DNA of 64,000 nucleotides, taken from Veillonella criceti (GTDB taxonomy: Bacteria > Bacillota > Negativicutes > Veillonellales > Veillonellaceae). Location of the stretch: contig NZ_UHIO01000001.1 of assembly GCF_900460315.1 (NCBI RefSeq), forward strand, positions 1,085,501 to 1,149,500, read 5' to 3'. A program made the position numbers and the translations under genes. This document shows, in pieces, positions 17,698 to 26,980 of this stretch. How positions within the stretch are numbered: the first letter of the stretch is position 1; the number at the start of each line of letters is the position of its first letter. The notes under the pieces were generated by a model that was not told where the DNA came from, made no database searches, and saw only the letters and a program-made list of their open reading frames with translations.

Positions 17698-18495
17698 TTA
17701 AAATACGAAGAAATAAATTAACGCAACAGCGGCCACAGCAAATCGATAGTATGCAAATCCAGCCAAAGACGATTTATTTAAGAATTTTAAGAACCATACA
17801 ATGGACAAGTACGCAAATACAAAGGCTGTTACGAAACCAATGAAGAACATAATAAAGTCGGACCAATACAATTGGTCAATGATTTTTAATAAGTCATATA
17901 TACAAGCAATCAACATAATAGGTACTGCCATAATAAAGGAGAAATCAGCAGCAGCCTTGCGACTCACCCCTAAAATTAGGCCCCCTGCAATTGTTGAGCC
18001 AGATCGCGAAAAACCGGGCCATAAAGATAATACTTGAAATAAACCAATCAATAAGCATTGGTACATGGTCAAACGCTCTACATTATGCGTAGTAATTGGG
18101 CGGTGATACTTTTCAGCGAATAGCATGAACAAGCCACCAATAATTAAACCAATAATAACTGTACCCGGTGAAAAGAGATTGTTTTTAATAAACGAATGTC
18201 CTAAATAGCCAATTCCCATAGCCGGTAACATACCAAAAAAGATATGAGCTAACGATAACCCATCATTGCGAATCCAATTCTCACGACGCAACATAGTCAT
18301 AAACTTTTCTCTATAATAAATAAATACAGAAAGAATCGCACCTAACTGGATAAACACTTCAAATACGCTAGCACGTTCCCCTGTAAAGCCTAAAAAATCT
18401 CCCACTAAAATCATATGACCCGTACTTGATACCGGTAAAAATTCAGTGGCCCCTTCTACAATACCTAGTATAAAGGCAATAATATTTTGATCCAT
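17698..18495 (-). CDS. uppP: Undecaprenyl-diphosphatase (BacA/UppP)
   Basis: This 265-aa integral membrane phosphatase recycles undecaprenyl pyrophosphate to the monophosphate lipid carrier for cell wall synthesis. The two signature segments are GIVEGATEFLPVSSTGHMILV near the N-terminus and WPGFSRSGSTIAGGLILGVSR in the middle, containing the catalytic glutamate-rich and arginine/serine residues. It also confers tolerance to bacitracin in homologues. It is monocistronic, with a terminator behind it. Confidence 0.96.
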   Translation of the reverse strand: MDQNIIAFILGIVEGATEFLPVSSTGHMILVGDFLGFTGERASVFEVFIQLGAILSVFIYYREKFMTMLRRENWIRNDGLSLAHIFFGMLPAMGIGYLGHSFIKNNLFSPGTVIIGLIIGGLFMLFAEKYHRPITTHNVERLTMYQCLLIGLFQVLSLWPGFSRSGSTIAGGLILGVSRKAAADFSFIMAVPIMLIACIYDLLKIIDQLYWSDFIMFFIGFVTAFVFAYLSIVWFLKFLNKSSLAGFAYYRFAVAAVALIYFFVF

Positions 18496-18696
18496 TATGT
18501 CACCTCAGTTACCAATCTGCTAGTTAACTTCGTGGTTCTTATATAAACCACATACACTAATATAACACTGTAACGTATATAACACTAACATAGCGCTATA
18601 ACTCATTCATTATAGACGTTTTAGTCGAATTTCACAACGCTAATTTCTATGTAATCGTTAAAAATTTAAAATTTGTTTAAGTTTTCGCTGGTTTTA

Positions 18697-19866
18697 TTAT
18701 ACTTTACCTTCTTTAAACGTAAATATTGTAATTTCACGTGGACAATTATAACGAACGGGGAACCAATGACCTGTCCCCTTATTCACATAGCCATACTTCC
18801 ATGAATCACGGTACATACCTTTATAATACGGTGTGCCTACTGGCACTAATGGCGTATCCCCCACTACAATTTGACCACCATGAGTGTGTCCCGAAAGCGT
18901 TACAGGAATATCATGGGCAAAAGCGTTTTCAATAAAGTCAGGATGATGTGCTAATAAAATAACAAAGGCTTCAGAAGGCACATTAGCTAAGGCTTCTTGT
19001 AAGTATACTTCCCGTTGTTTGCCGCTACGATCAAAAGAGTACTCTACCCCCGCCAAATAGACAGGCCAAGAACCACCACTTAAACGCAACGATGAATTAC
19101 GATGCATACGCATAGAAATTTTACTAAATGCCTCTAGTACAAGGGGTAAATTTTTAAAATACTCATGGTTACCTAAAATATAATCAATACCATCTGGAAT
19201 TTTAGGAAACAATTCTTCTAATCGCCCACATAAAGGATTTAACCAATCCAGTTCATCAATTAAATCGCCTGTAATTACCAAACGATCTGGCTTTTCAGCC
19301 AACACGGCTTCCGTAATTTTATCAAAATCATGTAAATCAACAAAAGGACCAATATGGACATCACTAATTTGGGCTAATTTATAGCCTTTTAAATACTCAG
19401 GTAAACTACGGAATACTAAATCAATATGATTGATTTCTAATTCTTTAGAGCCTTCATAAGCTCTTACTACGCCACCGCCAGCAGTTACTGCAGGAACGGC
19501 CCATAACGCATTCCGTAAAAATGTACGCCGGCTCGCCTGTTCGGCCTCCGTAGTTTTATGCGCACGCCAATTAACCGCAGCCACGACTAATGCGAGTGGA
19601 ATCATAATCGCAAAACAAACGCCCAGACCTAATAATAACCCATATGAACCAACCGTCCAATGTTTCCAAAAACCATATAAAGCGGTATCAAATATTTGAA
19701 CTTGTGCCATCTGATAATACGTGGCCCCAGCAATAGCTATGATTTGTACAATTACTAATCCCCAAAACCATAACGCACGCCTTGCTACTTTAGTTAATCG
19801 TACAATTAAATACGAATTCACAAATACAATAAGGAACACTATTGTTCCTGCAATAATTTTAAACAT
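18697..19866 (-). CDS. Membrane metallophosphoesterase with internal Tat-like motif
   Basis: This 389-aa protein starts with about three hydrophobic helices (residues 3-23, 32-50, 73-98). A twin-arginine-like sequence SRRTFLRNALWAVPAV follows at 112-127, then a calcineurin-like phosphoesterase domain with all metal motifs: ISDVHIGPFVD, VITGDLID, LGNHEY, and SGHTHGGQ. The catalytic domain is thus probably on the outer face of the membrane. The closest recognised type is YkuE, a Tat-exported phosphoesterase of the cell wall, or a LpxH/LpxG-like lipid A pyrophosphatase. The substrate cannot be decided from sequence. Confidence 0.85.
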   Translation of the reverse strand: MFKIIAGTIVFLIVFVNSYLIVRLTKVARRALWFWGLVIVQIIAIAGATYYQMAQVQIFDTALYGFWKHWTVGSYGLLLGLGVCFAIMIPLALVVAAVNWRAHKTTEAEQASRRTFLRNALWAVPAVTAGGGVVRAYEGSKELEINHIDLVFRSLPEYLKGYKLAQISDVHIGPFVDLHDFDKITEAVLAEKPDRLVITGDLIDELDWLNPLCGRLEELFPKIPDGIDYILGNHEYFKNLPLVLEAFSKISMRMHRNSSLRLSGGSWPVYLAGVEYSFDRSGKQREVYLQEALANVPSEAFVILLAHHPDFIENAFAHDIPVTLSGHTHGGQIVVGDTPLVPVGTPYYKGMYRDSWKYGYVNKGTGHWFPVRYNCPREITIFTFKEGKV

Positions 19867-19992
19867 AAATTATGTAATCATCCTTTCACTCTCTTCTTTA
19901 CTCTATTACTATTTATAACATAACTCAAAACTATAAAATTTTAATACATCCAATCAAATTATATACTTTCGATATAATTTATAATATCATAT

Positions 19993-21117
19993 TTAACTTT
20001 TACAATATACAGTTAATTTACCATGAGGACCAGCCCACGGCAAATCTGTAAATTCACTAGGTAACACCCAACGCCACTGCGTCTCTTCTATCCTATCAAT
20101 CTTCTCGTCCACAAAATCAGGCCAAATCCCCCTATATACTTCCATGTCCCAACAACGATGAGAAAATACATGACGTAAGGTCGTTATAGAAGAATCTTGC
20201 CATTGAATCTTAGCCCCTGCGTTTCTCCAATATGTGGCCAAAGGTTCTACGCCAATTAGCGGTAATGACTTCTTATCTTGTACCAAAGCCTCTCGCGGTA
20301 CTTCTACATTAGGAAATTCCCACATAGAATGCAACAAGCCTTTACTCGGACGTCGGTGTAACAAATATTCGCCACGTTCGTTTTGAATAAGACCTGTCAC
20401 AACCGAAATGATTGGTACGGCTTTTTTTACAATGCGAATCGGTAATTCCGTCGCTATCCCCAATGCATCAGCTTTACACCAACGACGTAAGAGGCAACTT
20501 TCACAACGAGGCACTTTAGGAATGCAAACACTCGAGCCAAAGTCCATCAATGCCTGATTAAAATCACCAGGACGATTATAGGGCAACGTTTCCTCCACCA
20601 AAGCAGCAATAGCCTTTTTACCAGCCGTTCGCATAATATCCTCTTGCACGGCATATAAACGCGCATATACACGCAATACATTCCCATCTATGGCCGCTTC
20701 TCGTTGATTAAAAGCAACAGATAAAATGGCGCCTGCCGTATAAGCACCTACCCCTTTTAAACTTTCTACTTCTTTACGAGTCTGTGGTATTTCGCCCCCA
20801 TATTTACTCATCACTTCTTGCACACCTAAACGCAAATTACGAGCTCGCGAATAATAGCCTAATCCTTGCCAAGCTTTTACAACAGTATCCTCGTCAGCCG
20901 CCGCTAACGCTTCTTTAGTAGGAAATTGTGCCATCCAATTCTCATAGTACGGTTTCATCGCTTCAATACGAGTCTGTTGTGACATAATTTCAGACACCCA
21001 AATACAATAGGGATCCTTTGTCTGGCGCCAAGGTAAATCACGCTTATTTACGTCATACCATTGTAATAATTCCTGTGGCCACCTAGCCATATTTCCTTTA
21101 TTTTTTGTTTCACTCAC
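19993..21117 (-). CDS. mutY: Adenine DNA glycosylase MutY
   Basis: This 374-aa enzyme removes adenine mispaired with 8-oxoguanine. Motifs: catalytic glutamate in VSEIMSQQTRIEAM, helix-hairpin-helix LKGVGAYTAGAILSVAF followed by the catalytic aspartate in AAIDGNVLRVYAR, and the [4Fe-4S] cluster cysteines in CIPKVPRCESCLLRRWC. The C-terminal Nudix-like domain (from about residue 235) recognises 8-oxoG. Seven bases upstream lies a Nudix hydrolase of the MTH1 type, so the two form a compact oxidised-guanine repair operon. Confidence 0.97.
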   Translation of the reverse strand: MSETKNKGNMARWPQELLQWYDVNKRDLPWRQTKDPYCIWVSEIMSQQTRIEAMKPYYENWMAQFPTKEALAAADEDTVVKAWQGLGYYSRARNLRLGVQEVMSKYGGEIPQTRKEVESLKGVGAYTAGAILSVAFNQREAAIDGNVLRVYARLYAVQEDIMRTAGKKAIAALVEETLPYNRPGDFNQALMDFGSSVCIPKVPRCESCLLRRWCKADALGIATELPIRIVKKAVPIISVVTGLIQNERGEYLLHRRPSKGLLHSMWEFPNVEVPREALVQDKKSLPLIGVEPLATYWRNAGAKIQWQDSSITTLRHVFSHRCWDMEVYRGIWPDFVDEKIDRIEETQWRWVLPSEFTDLPWAGPHGKLTVYCKS

Positions 21118-21123
21118 AATTGA

Positions 21124-21648
21124 TTATCCCTTTCGCAAACAAGCGGCAATTTCTGCTGTTGTTTCAAATTCTTCAATAGTGTCAACATATGTATTTTCAG
21201 CCAATTTCACTTCATCATTATCTTTACCAAACACCAGTAATGTATGTAGTAATTTGCCCTTTAAAACCTCTGGAATCCACATGTCATCCCCTTTCCACAT
21301 TGTTTCAAAAGGAATGTCATCAAAAGCAAACCAACGAGGCTCCATTTCTTCACTTTCTAAAGGTAAGCCTTCATAGTTCTTAACAATATATGTATAATTT
21401 AAATGATTTAATTCTTCCTCATAGGGAAATTGAAAATTCATAATCGCCACTGGTATTAAATCTTCTGGTTGTACCACTAATGATACTTCCTCAAAAATCT
21501 CACGAACTGCACATTGACGAAATGTTTCATTCTCCTGTTTCTTCCCGCCAAAGCCATTATATTTACCAACCCCAAAGCCACGTTTCTTCCGGCCTAGCAA
21601 AATCTCATTCTTATCATTTATTATTAAACATAATGTTGTCGGTTTCAT
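21124..21648 (-). CDS. Nudix hydrolase, probable 8-oxo-dGTP diphosphatase
   Basis: This Nudix protein carries the box GGKKQENETFRQCAVREIFEEVSL, matching GX5EX7REUXEEXGU with small deviations, and resembles MTH1-type sanitising enzymes (N-terminus PTTLCLIINDKNEILLGRKKRGFGVGKYNGFGGK). The ATG at 21648 is preceded by AGGAG at good spacing; the longer frame to 21663 is less likely. Length 174 aa. It precedes mutY by 6 bases: one gene clears 8-oxo-dGTP from the pool, the other corrects A:8-oxoG pairs. Confidence 0.88.
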   Translation of the reverse strand: MKPTTLCLIINDKNEILLGRKKRGFGVGKYNGFGGKKQENETFRQCAVREIFEEVSLVVQPEDLIPVAIMNFQFPYEEELNHLNYTYIVKNYEGLPLESEEMEPRWFAFDDIPFETMWKGDDMWIPEVLKGKLLHTLLVFGKDNDEVKLAENTYVDTIEEFETTAEIAACLRKG

Positions 21649-21809
21649 ATAAACTCCTAGCAAGCGCTTTTTTCATAAATAAACACTACCTATAACTCAT
21701 TGTTATAATATTTCTATATAGATTTTTTTAAATTATCTATACTAATTAATTATATCATACTGCCCAAAAGGTCTAACCTGTGATAGTATTAAATAAGAGA
21801 GGTGCATTT

Positions 21810-22577
21810 ATGAACGAACCACTAACATTTAATATTGCCATGGGCCGCAGTAAACCTGAAAATATTCGCCACCGCGAAGTGGCGTGTCCTTTCTGTGCAG
21901 TCGACGAATTAACAAATATTCTAGATACTCAGGGAGATATTATTTGGCTCATGAATAAATACCCTGTTTTAGATCGTACTTGGCCTACAGTCATTATTGA
22001 AACAAATGACTGTTTTAGTGAATTTTCACGGTATACACCAGAAAAAGCCGAAGAAGTGCTCGCCTTTTCCTTGCACAAGTGGCAAGAAACCATGGCGCGT
22101 GATGAATTTAAATCTGTATTATATTTTAAAAATTTTGGACCTATGTCTGGCGGCTCTATTCGCCATCCCCATAGTCAAATTATAGGTCTATATGATTACG
22201 ATTATCGTAAGGATATTAAAGAATATCATTTTGAAGGTACCGTCCTAAAAGAAGACGACGAGCTAGTCATTACACTATCCAATAAACCTATTATTGGTTT
22301 CTTCGAATTTAATATGAAATTCAACCAACATACATCTCTAGCCCTACTCAGTCGTCGTATCCAACAACTCTTGCGGTATATCTTAACCGATTTTTCAAAA
22401 CATAGCGGGTCTTACAACTTATTTTTCTATGATTTACATACTGATTCACAATATGTTAAAATAGTACCTCGTTATATTACGTCCCCATTATATGTGGGCT
22501 ATACAATTAGTCAAATTAGCAACCATGAACGCATTGAACAAGTTAAAGCCGAATTAAATCGCGACTTTTTTAAATAA
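21810..22577 (+). CDS. DUF4931 protein, GalT/HIT-like
   Basis: A 255-aa protein with a GalT-like (HIT superfamily) layout: zinc-ligand pair in CPFCAVDE near residue 33 and the nucleotidyl-transfer-like motif RHPHSQIIG in the middle. This matches the DUF4931 family of Firmicutes, whose substrate is unknown. The start at 21810 follows GAGAGGTG; the frame to 21780 has no binding site. It opens a three-gene plus-strand operon (with a phosphoesterase and a small protein) divergent from the Nudix-mutY operon. Confidence 0.82.
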   Translation: MNEPLTFNIAMGRSKPENIRHREVACPFCAVDELTNILDTQGDIIWLMNKYPVLDRTWPTVIIETNDCFSEFSRYTPEKAEEVLAFSLHKWQETMARDEFKSVLYFKNFGPMSGGSIRHPHSQIIGLYDYDYRKDIKEYHFEGTVLKEDDELVITLSNKPIIGFFEFNMKFNQHTSLALLSRRIQQLLRYILTDFSKHSGSYNLFFYDLHTDSQYVKIVPRYITSPLYVGYTISQISNHERIEQVKAELNRDFFK

Positions 22578-22627
22578 CTTTTTTAGTAACTTCTATTACC
22601 ACTATAGAACGACTGTAAGGAGACATG

Positions 22628-23317
22628 ATGAAAATTTTTGCCATTGGCGATCTTCATTTTTCAGGCGAACCACCTACTAAGCCAATGGATGTTTTTGGTG
22701 CCCATTGGCAAGACCATCGCCAACGTATTATCACGGCCTGGCATGAACAAGTAAGCCCAGAAGATATCGTCTTTGTAGTGGGCGATATTTCTTGGGCTTT
22801 AAAATTATCTGAAGCAATACCTGATTTACAAACTATTGCTGCTTTACCTGGCCAAATTTATTTAATTCGAGGTAATCATGACTATTGGTGGAGTAGCGCT
22901 AATAAAATGAACACTGCTATGAACCATAGTCTTACTTTTTTACAAGGTCATAGCATAATCGCTGATACCCTTGCCTTTGGTGGTACACGCGGCTATATTT
23001 GTCCACGTGATACAGCCTTTATCGAGGCCACCGATACTTCAATTTATGCCCGTGAGTTACTTCGCACCGAAGCGGCTTTGCAGGAAATGGGCGATGCCAC
23101 TACACGAATTTTACTATTACATTATCCTCCATTTAACGATAAAAATGAGGCTAGTGGCTTTACTGATTTATTAGCTAAATACCATGTTGATCATTGCATT
23201 TTTGGTCATTTACATGATAAAACATCTTTTGAGCGTATACCTAGTCATTTTGGCAATACACAATTACATCTAGTATCCGCTGATTTTATGAATTTCAAGC
23301 TAAAACAAATTATCTAA
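22628..23317 (+). CDS. Calcineurin-like metallophosphoesterase (COG1768 type)
   Basis: A soluble phosphoesterase of about 229 aa with GDLHFSG, VVGDISWAL, IRGNHDYWW, LLLHYPPFND and IFGHLHDKTSFE, the five metal-ligand blocks of the superfamily. The GDISWAL and HDYWWSS variants are typical of the COG1768 'predicted phosphohydrolase' group. Two consecutive ATG codons follow AAGGAGAC; the second (22628) has the better spacing. It is cotranscribed with DUF4931 and the small downstream gene. The physiological substrate is unknown. Confidence 0.85.
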   Translation: MKIFAIGDLHFSGEPPTKPMDVFGAHWQDHRQRIITAWHEQVSPEDIVFVVGDISWALKLSEAIPDLQTIAALPGQIYLIRGNHDYWWSSANKMNTAMNHSLTFLQGHSIIADTLAFGGTRGYICPRDTAFIEATDTSIYARELLRTEAALQEMGDATTRILLLHYPPFNDKNEASGFTDLLAKYHVDHCIFGHLHDKTSFERIPSHFGNTQLHLVSADFMNFKLKQII

Positions 23318-23342
23318 TCTTTTACAAAAGGAGTTTCGAAGT

Positions 23343-23573
23343 ATGAGTCGAATCCACAAAGAACATTTACAAGCAGGCTATATCTTTGGTGATACTACTA
23401 ACGAAGAATATATCTATCTACCAGCGGGTGAAGTGGGTGTTGATCATCCTATATGCATCTTAGAACGACAAGGTCATTATGAAGATGTCGATTTGGAAAC
23501 AGCAGCCCATCTCATTGATACGTTAACCTTGCGCCCTTGTAGCCATCCCAAATTAGGCAAACGGTCCTTTTAA
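23343..23573 (+). CDS. Small conserved-looking protein of unknown function
   Basis: A 76-aa soluble protein preceded by AAAGGAG. No domain is recognised. It is neutral in charge with a YIFGDTTNEEYIYLPAGEVG segment and a C-terminal TLRPCSHPKLGKRSF. It starts 25 bases after the phosphoesterase stop and is followed by a terminator, so it is the last gene of the DUF4931 operon. Confidence 0.7.
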   Translation: MSRIHKEHLQAGYIFGDTTNEEYIYLPAGEVGVDHPICILERQGHYEDVDLETAAHLIDTLTLRPCSHPKLGKRSF

Positions 23574-23677
23574 TCAAAACGAATTATATTCTAATCGCTC
23601 TAATGTATCTAGTTTCTCTAGTTTTCACAACTTTGTCTGATAACCCCCGATTTTCCTAATTTCATAATAAAACAATT

Positions 23678-23705
23678 TTGAGGCCGTAATTAATTACGGC
23701 CTCAA
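23678..23705. terminator. Bidirectional terminator
   Basis: A perfect palindromic hairpin (TTGAGGCCGTAATT / AATTACGGCCTCAA) lies between convergent genes. T-rich sequence follows on both strands, serving the plus-strand DUF4931 operon and the minus-strand ykvA operon. Confidence 0.9.
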
Positions 23706-23742
23706 TTTTATGTCTTATTCTATTATAAATATCAACAATCAA

Positions 23743-24090
23743 TTACTCTTCTGACCCAAATGGTACTAATTTTTGAGCCTGTTCACGATGCATCGGTTTA
23801 ATAGAACGATTCGCCACCTTAAAAGCTAAGGCAATAACAGCGGCATCATCGACCCAACCAAGACCTGGAATTCTATCTGAAATCACATCAATCGGCAAAA
23901 TCAAATAACCTAATGCACCAGCAATAATGGCTTTCACATATTTTGGGGTATCTGGATCTTTAAAACAATAAAATAAAATACAGGCACGACGTAAAAATGC
24001 TACATTTTTACCAATGCCACTGGCAAACCGTAAAAACTTAGATGACGAAAAAAACTTCGCATACTTTAATAATTTTAAAGGATTCATCAA
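23743..24090 (-). CDS. YkvA-family (DUF1232) membrane protein
   Basis: A 115-aa protein with the DUF1232 core: LFYCFKDPDTPKYVKAIIAGALGYLILPIDVISDRIPGLGWVDDAAVI. The family is widespread, with one or two hydrophobic helices and no defined function. It is 51 bases after the stop of a DUF697-like gene and may be cotranscribed with it. Confidence 0.9.
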   Translation of the reverse strand: MMNPLKLLKYAKFFSSSKFLRFASGIGKNVAFLRRACILFYCFKDPDTPKYVKAIIAGALGYLILPIDVISDRIPGLGWVDDAAVIALAFKVANRSIKPMHREQAQKLVPFGSEE

Positions 24091-24141
24091 AACTCACTCC
24101 TACATACTATATATGGTACTTAGCCTTGCGCATTCACTAAA

Positions 24142-25272
24142 TTATTTTTGTAATTTAGATTTTGCTTCATCAATCGTTTCTTCCACTTTGCCCTTTACTT
24201 CATCAGCCTTATCTTTAGCTTTGTCGGCTAAATCACTAGCTTTATCAGCTAACTCTTCTTTCTTATCTTTAGCTAAATCAACTAATTCTTCTTTTTTATC
24301 TTTAGCAGAATCAACTAAATCGCTCACTTTTTGCACAACCTCTTCGCGTTTGTCACCAGCGGAAACGATAAAATCACTTACTCGTTCAACTACATCTTCT
24401 TTACGGTTGCCTGCCACAGATAAGAAATCACTTAATTTACCAAGTACCGTGGATTTTACATCATCTGTCGTTTTAACAGCTGAACTAGCACCACCAGCAG
24501 CCAAATCAAGAGCTGCTTCACTAACTGTCGCCAATAATGAGCCAATACCAGATAAAGCATGTTTAGCATCAGCTATATAGTCTTTATCTGAATTAGCAAT
24601 GGCTTTACCTGCAACCCCCGCTACAGCAGCCGTCGCAAGACCAAGCACTACATTTCTTAAAGAACCTAAGCTAGCTAAGGTATCACCATTTAAAAGATTA
24701 CCTAAATTCAAACGACTAAGACCTAGGAAATCCTCTTTATCTACACCAGCTTCAGCTAAAAAGTCTTTTCCTTCATCACCTAATGGTTGACTCTTCATAG
24801 GCGAATCCATTAACGCTTTAATCGTGGTCTTATTATAATCAATAATTTCTACAAGACGTTCTCTATATTCTGAGAAATCACCAGGCATAGGCATGCCACC
24901 TTCTACCCAAGTTTTAGCACATTTACCAACCGCATAAGTTAAGCATACAGCCAATGGAATTTTAAGTTTAGGCGTTGGTAATACTGAGGTTAATAAAGCA
25001 CTAACAAGGCTGCCACCTAAGCCACCAAGGAACCCAATAATAGCTCCAGCAGTTGCGGTATGTCCATATACCGCAGCAATACGGCTTACCATGTAAGCAT
25101 CATTAGCAATTAAAGCGGTCGTACTAAGTTTTGGTGCCATCACAAGCACGCCTGCACGAGCAGCCGCCCAGCGACAAATCGTTTCAATTTCAGCATCACG
25201 GTTTGCTAATTCTGCTTCAACAGCTGCTAACGTTCCCTCAGGGTGAGTCATCAAATCTTTTACGTCTTCCAT
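24142..25272 (-). CDS. DUF697-like membrane protein with LEA-like repeat tail
   Basis: This 376-aa protein has two unlike halves. The N-terminal half has hydrophobic segments (IAAVYGHTATAGAIIGFLGG, and LTSVLPTPKLKIPLAVCLTYAVGK) resembling DUF697 proteins, followed by alanine-rich helices near 205-225. The last 90 residues are an amphipathic, 11-residue-like repeat of Lys, Asp and Glu (KDKKEELVDLAKDKKEELADK, then KAKDKADEVKGKVEETIDEAKSK), as in LEA or apolipoprotein-like proteins that bind membranes or protect against desiccation. No catalytic motif is seen. Function unknown. Confidence 0.7.
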   Translation of the reverse strand: MEDVKDLMTHPEGTLAAVEAELANRDAEIETICRWAAARAGVLVMAPKLSTTALIANDAYMVSRIAAVYGHTATAGAIIGFLGGLGGSLVSALLTSVLPTPKLKIPLAVCLTYAVGKCAKTWVEGGMPMPGDFSEYRERLVEIIDYNKTTIKALMDSPMKSQPLGDEGKDFLAEAGVDKEDFLGLSRLNLGNLLNGDTLASLGSLRNVVLGLATAAVAGVAGKAIANSDKDYIADAKHALSGIGSLLATVSEAALDLAAGGASSAVKTTDDVKSTVLGKLSDFLSVAGNRKEDVVERVSDFIVSAGDKREEVVQKVSDLVDSAKDKKEELVDLAKDKKEELADKASDLADKAKDKADEVKGKVEETIDEAKSKLQK

Positions 25273-25398
25273 CTATATCGCTCCTTTATCACCTGTAAAG
25301 TTTCACACTATATTACAATTATAGTCCTTTCCTATAATTATTTCTATATTGAGTGTGAAATCTCCTCTTTTTTCCTATATAAATTATACAACTTGATT

Positions 25399-26166
25399 TT
25401 ACCAGCTAGTAAGGCCACCATCAATGGTCCAAGCAGCGCCCGTTACAAAGGATGCTTTCGCACTCAACAAAAAGGCTATCACTTCGCCAATTTCTTCTGG
25501 TTTAGCAATGCGCCCTAGTGGATAATGCGTGGCCATTTCTTCCATAGCCTCTTCAAAAGTCTGATTACTTTCAGCTAATTGTTTAGCCACTAACGATGTA
25601 TCTACATCCCCCGGACATACGCAGTTAACACGCACATTGTGAACCGCCATTTCAAGAGCTAAGGATTTTGTAAAACTCACAATCGCGCCCTTAGAAGCAC
25701 CATACACAGAACAAGCTACATTACCTTGAAGACCTGCATCACTCGATACCGTAACAATACTCCCTTTAGTTCGTCTTAAACAAGGCGCCGCTGCTTGACA
25801 CAAAAAAACAGTGCCTTTTACATTCGTCCCAATCATTTCGTCAAAGTCTTGTTCCGTCACATCATCTAATAATTCTTCTTTATAAAACCCAGCGGCCGTC
25901 ACAAGAGCACTTACATCACCAAATAAACGACAAGTTTCTTCTACAATACGACGACAATTCATAACCTTACTTACATCGCCTTGTACAAAGCGCACCTTAG
26001 ACGAAATACGACGTAATTTAACAACAGCTTCTTGTCCAGCTCGTTCATTACGACCATTAATGACTACACACCAGCCTTGTTTTAACAATAACTGAGCTGT
26101 CGCGAAGCCAATGCCGGATGTACCACCACTAATAAGAGCCACTTGATTTTCACTATTAATCGGCAT
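25399..26166 (-). CDS. Short-chain dehydrogenase/reductase
   Basis: A 255-aa classical SDR. The cofactor loop is SGGTSGIGFATAQLL, followed by VTAAGFY, the catalytic serine in VTVSSDAG and YGASKGAIVSF (YxxxK), and VRVNCVCPGDVDTSL. The C-terminus SFVTGAAWTIDGG is typical of 3-oxoacyl-ACP reductase-like members. The substrate is unknown. It follows a TSUP transporter by 18 bases in a yerC-TSUP-SDR operon. Confidence 0.93.
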   Translation of the reverse strand: MPINSENQVALISGGTSGIGFATAQLLLKQGWCVVINGRNERAGQEAVVKLRRISSKVRFVQGDVSKVMNCRRIVEETCRLFGDVSALVTAAGFYKEELLDDVTEQDFDEMIGTNVKGTVFLCQAAAPCLRRTKGSIVTVSSDAGLQGNVACSVYGASKGAIVSFTKSLALEMAVHNVRVNCVCPGDVDTSLVAKQLAESNQTFEEAMEEMATHYPLGRIAKPEEIGEVIAFLLSAKASFVTGAAWTIDGGLTSW

Positions 26167-26184
26167 AGAGTCACCTTCCTTCGC

Positions 26185-26973
26185 TTACCAATGAGTCACA
26201 ACATAATCGTAAGTTAATTTACAGAGCATACTAACTGTCGTGGCAATAAATACAAAACGAACTAAACCAACGCCTTTTTTAATGGCTAACCGAGAACCCA
26301 AAGTAGCCCCAATAATCTGCCCTGCGCCAGCAGATAGGCCAAGTACATAATCTACATGTCCAAGACCTAAAAACAAAATTAATGAGCCTAAATTACTAAC
26401 AAAATTTAGTAGTTTCGCATTCCCAGAAGAATACAAAAAGTTAAATCCCGCATAGATAAACATAAAAATTAAAAAAGTACCTGTTCCTGGGCCCACAAAG
26501 CCATCATAAAAGCCTATCGTCAAAGCACCCAAACCTAAAAGCAATAACTTCTTCTGCGAAGCCCCTGCATAGGTTGTCACTGTACCCCAATCCTTTTTAA
26601 ATAATACAAATAAGAGTACACTAATCAGCAGTACAATAATAATTGGTTTTAAATATAATGGGGGAATACTAATCACTAATAAAGTGCCCAATAAAGAGCC
26701 TATAAATGTAACAGGCAATAACTTTTTAACCAAAGGCCATTCTACCATACCTGATCTTGCGTATGTAATGGAGGCCGTTAAGGCACCAAATACGCTAGAT
26801 AATTTATTACTACCTAACGCTACACTAGGTGGCAAATTCGTCAATAACATAGCGGGTACTGAAATTAAACCGCCACCACCTACTATGGAATCTACAAATC
26901 CGGCCAAGGCGCCTGCTACAAACAAAATCAATGGCATAACCAAAGCAGGATCTACTGCATTCACAATATCCAT
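26185..26973 (-). CDS. TSUP-family membrane transporter (TauE/SafE)
   Basis: A 262-aa protein with 7-8 hydrophobic helices and the duplicated TauE/SafE signature: GFVDSIVGGGGLISVPAMLL with LGSNKLSSVFGAL, and later GFYDGFVGPGTGTFLIFMFI with GNAKLLNFVSNLGS. Members export or import sulfonates, sulfite or organosulfur anions. The specific substrate here is unknown. 7 bases after yerC. Confidence 0.92.
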   Translation of the reverse strand: MDIVNAVDPALVMPLILFVAGALAGFVDSIVGGGGLISVPAMLLTNLPPSVALGSNKLSSVFGALTASITYARSGMVEWPLVKKLLPVTFIGSLLGTLLVISIPPLYLKPIIIVLLISVLLFVLFKKDWGTVTTYAGASQKKLLLLGLGALTIGFYDGFVGPGTGTFLIFMFIYAGFNFLYSSGNAKLLNFVSNLGSLILFLGLGHVDYVLGLSAGAGQIIGATLGSRLAIKKGVGLVRFVFIATTVSMLCKLTYDYVVTHW

Positions 26974-26980
26974 ACAAGCC

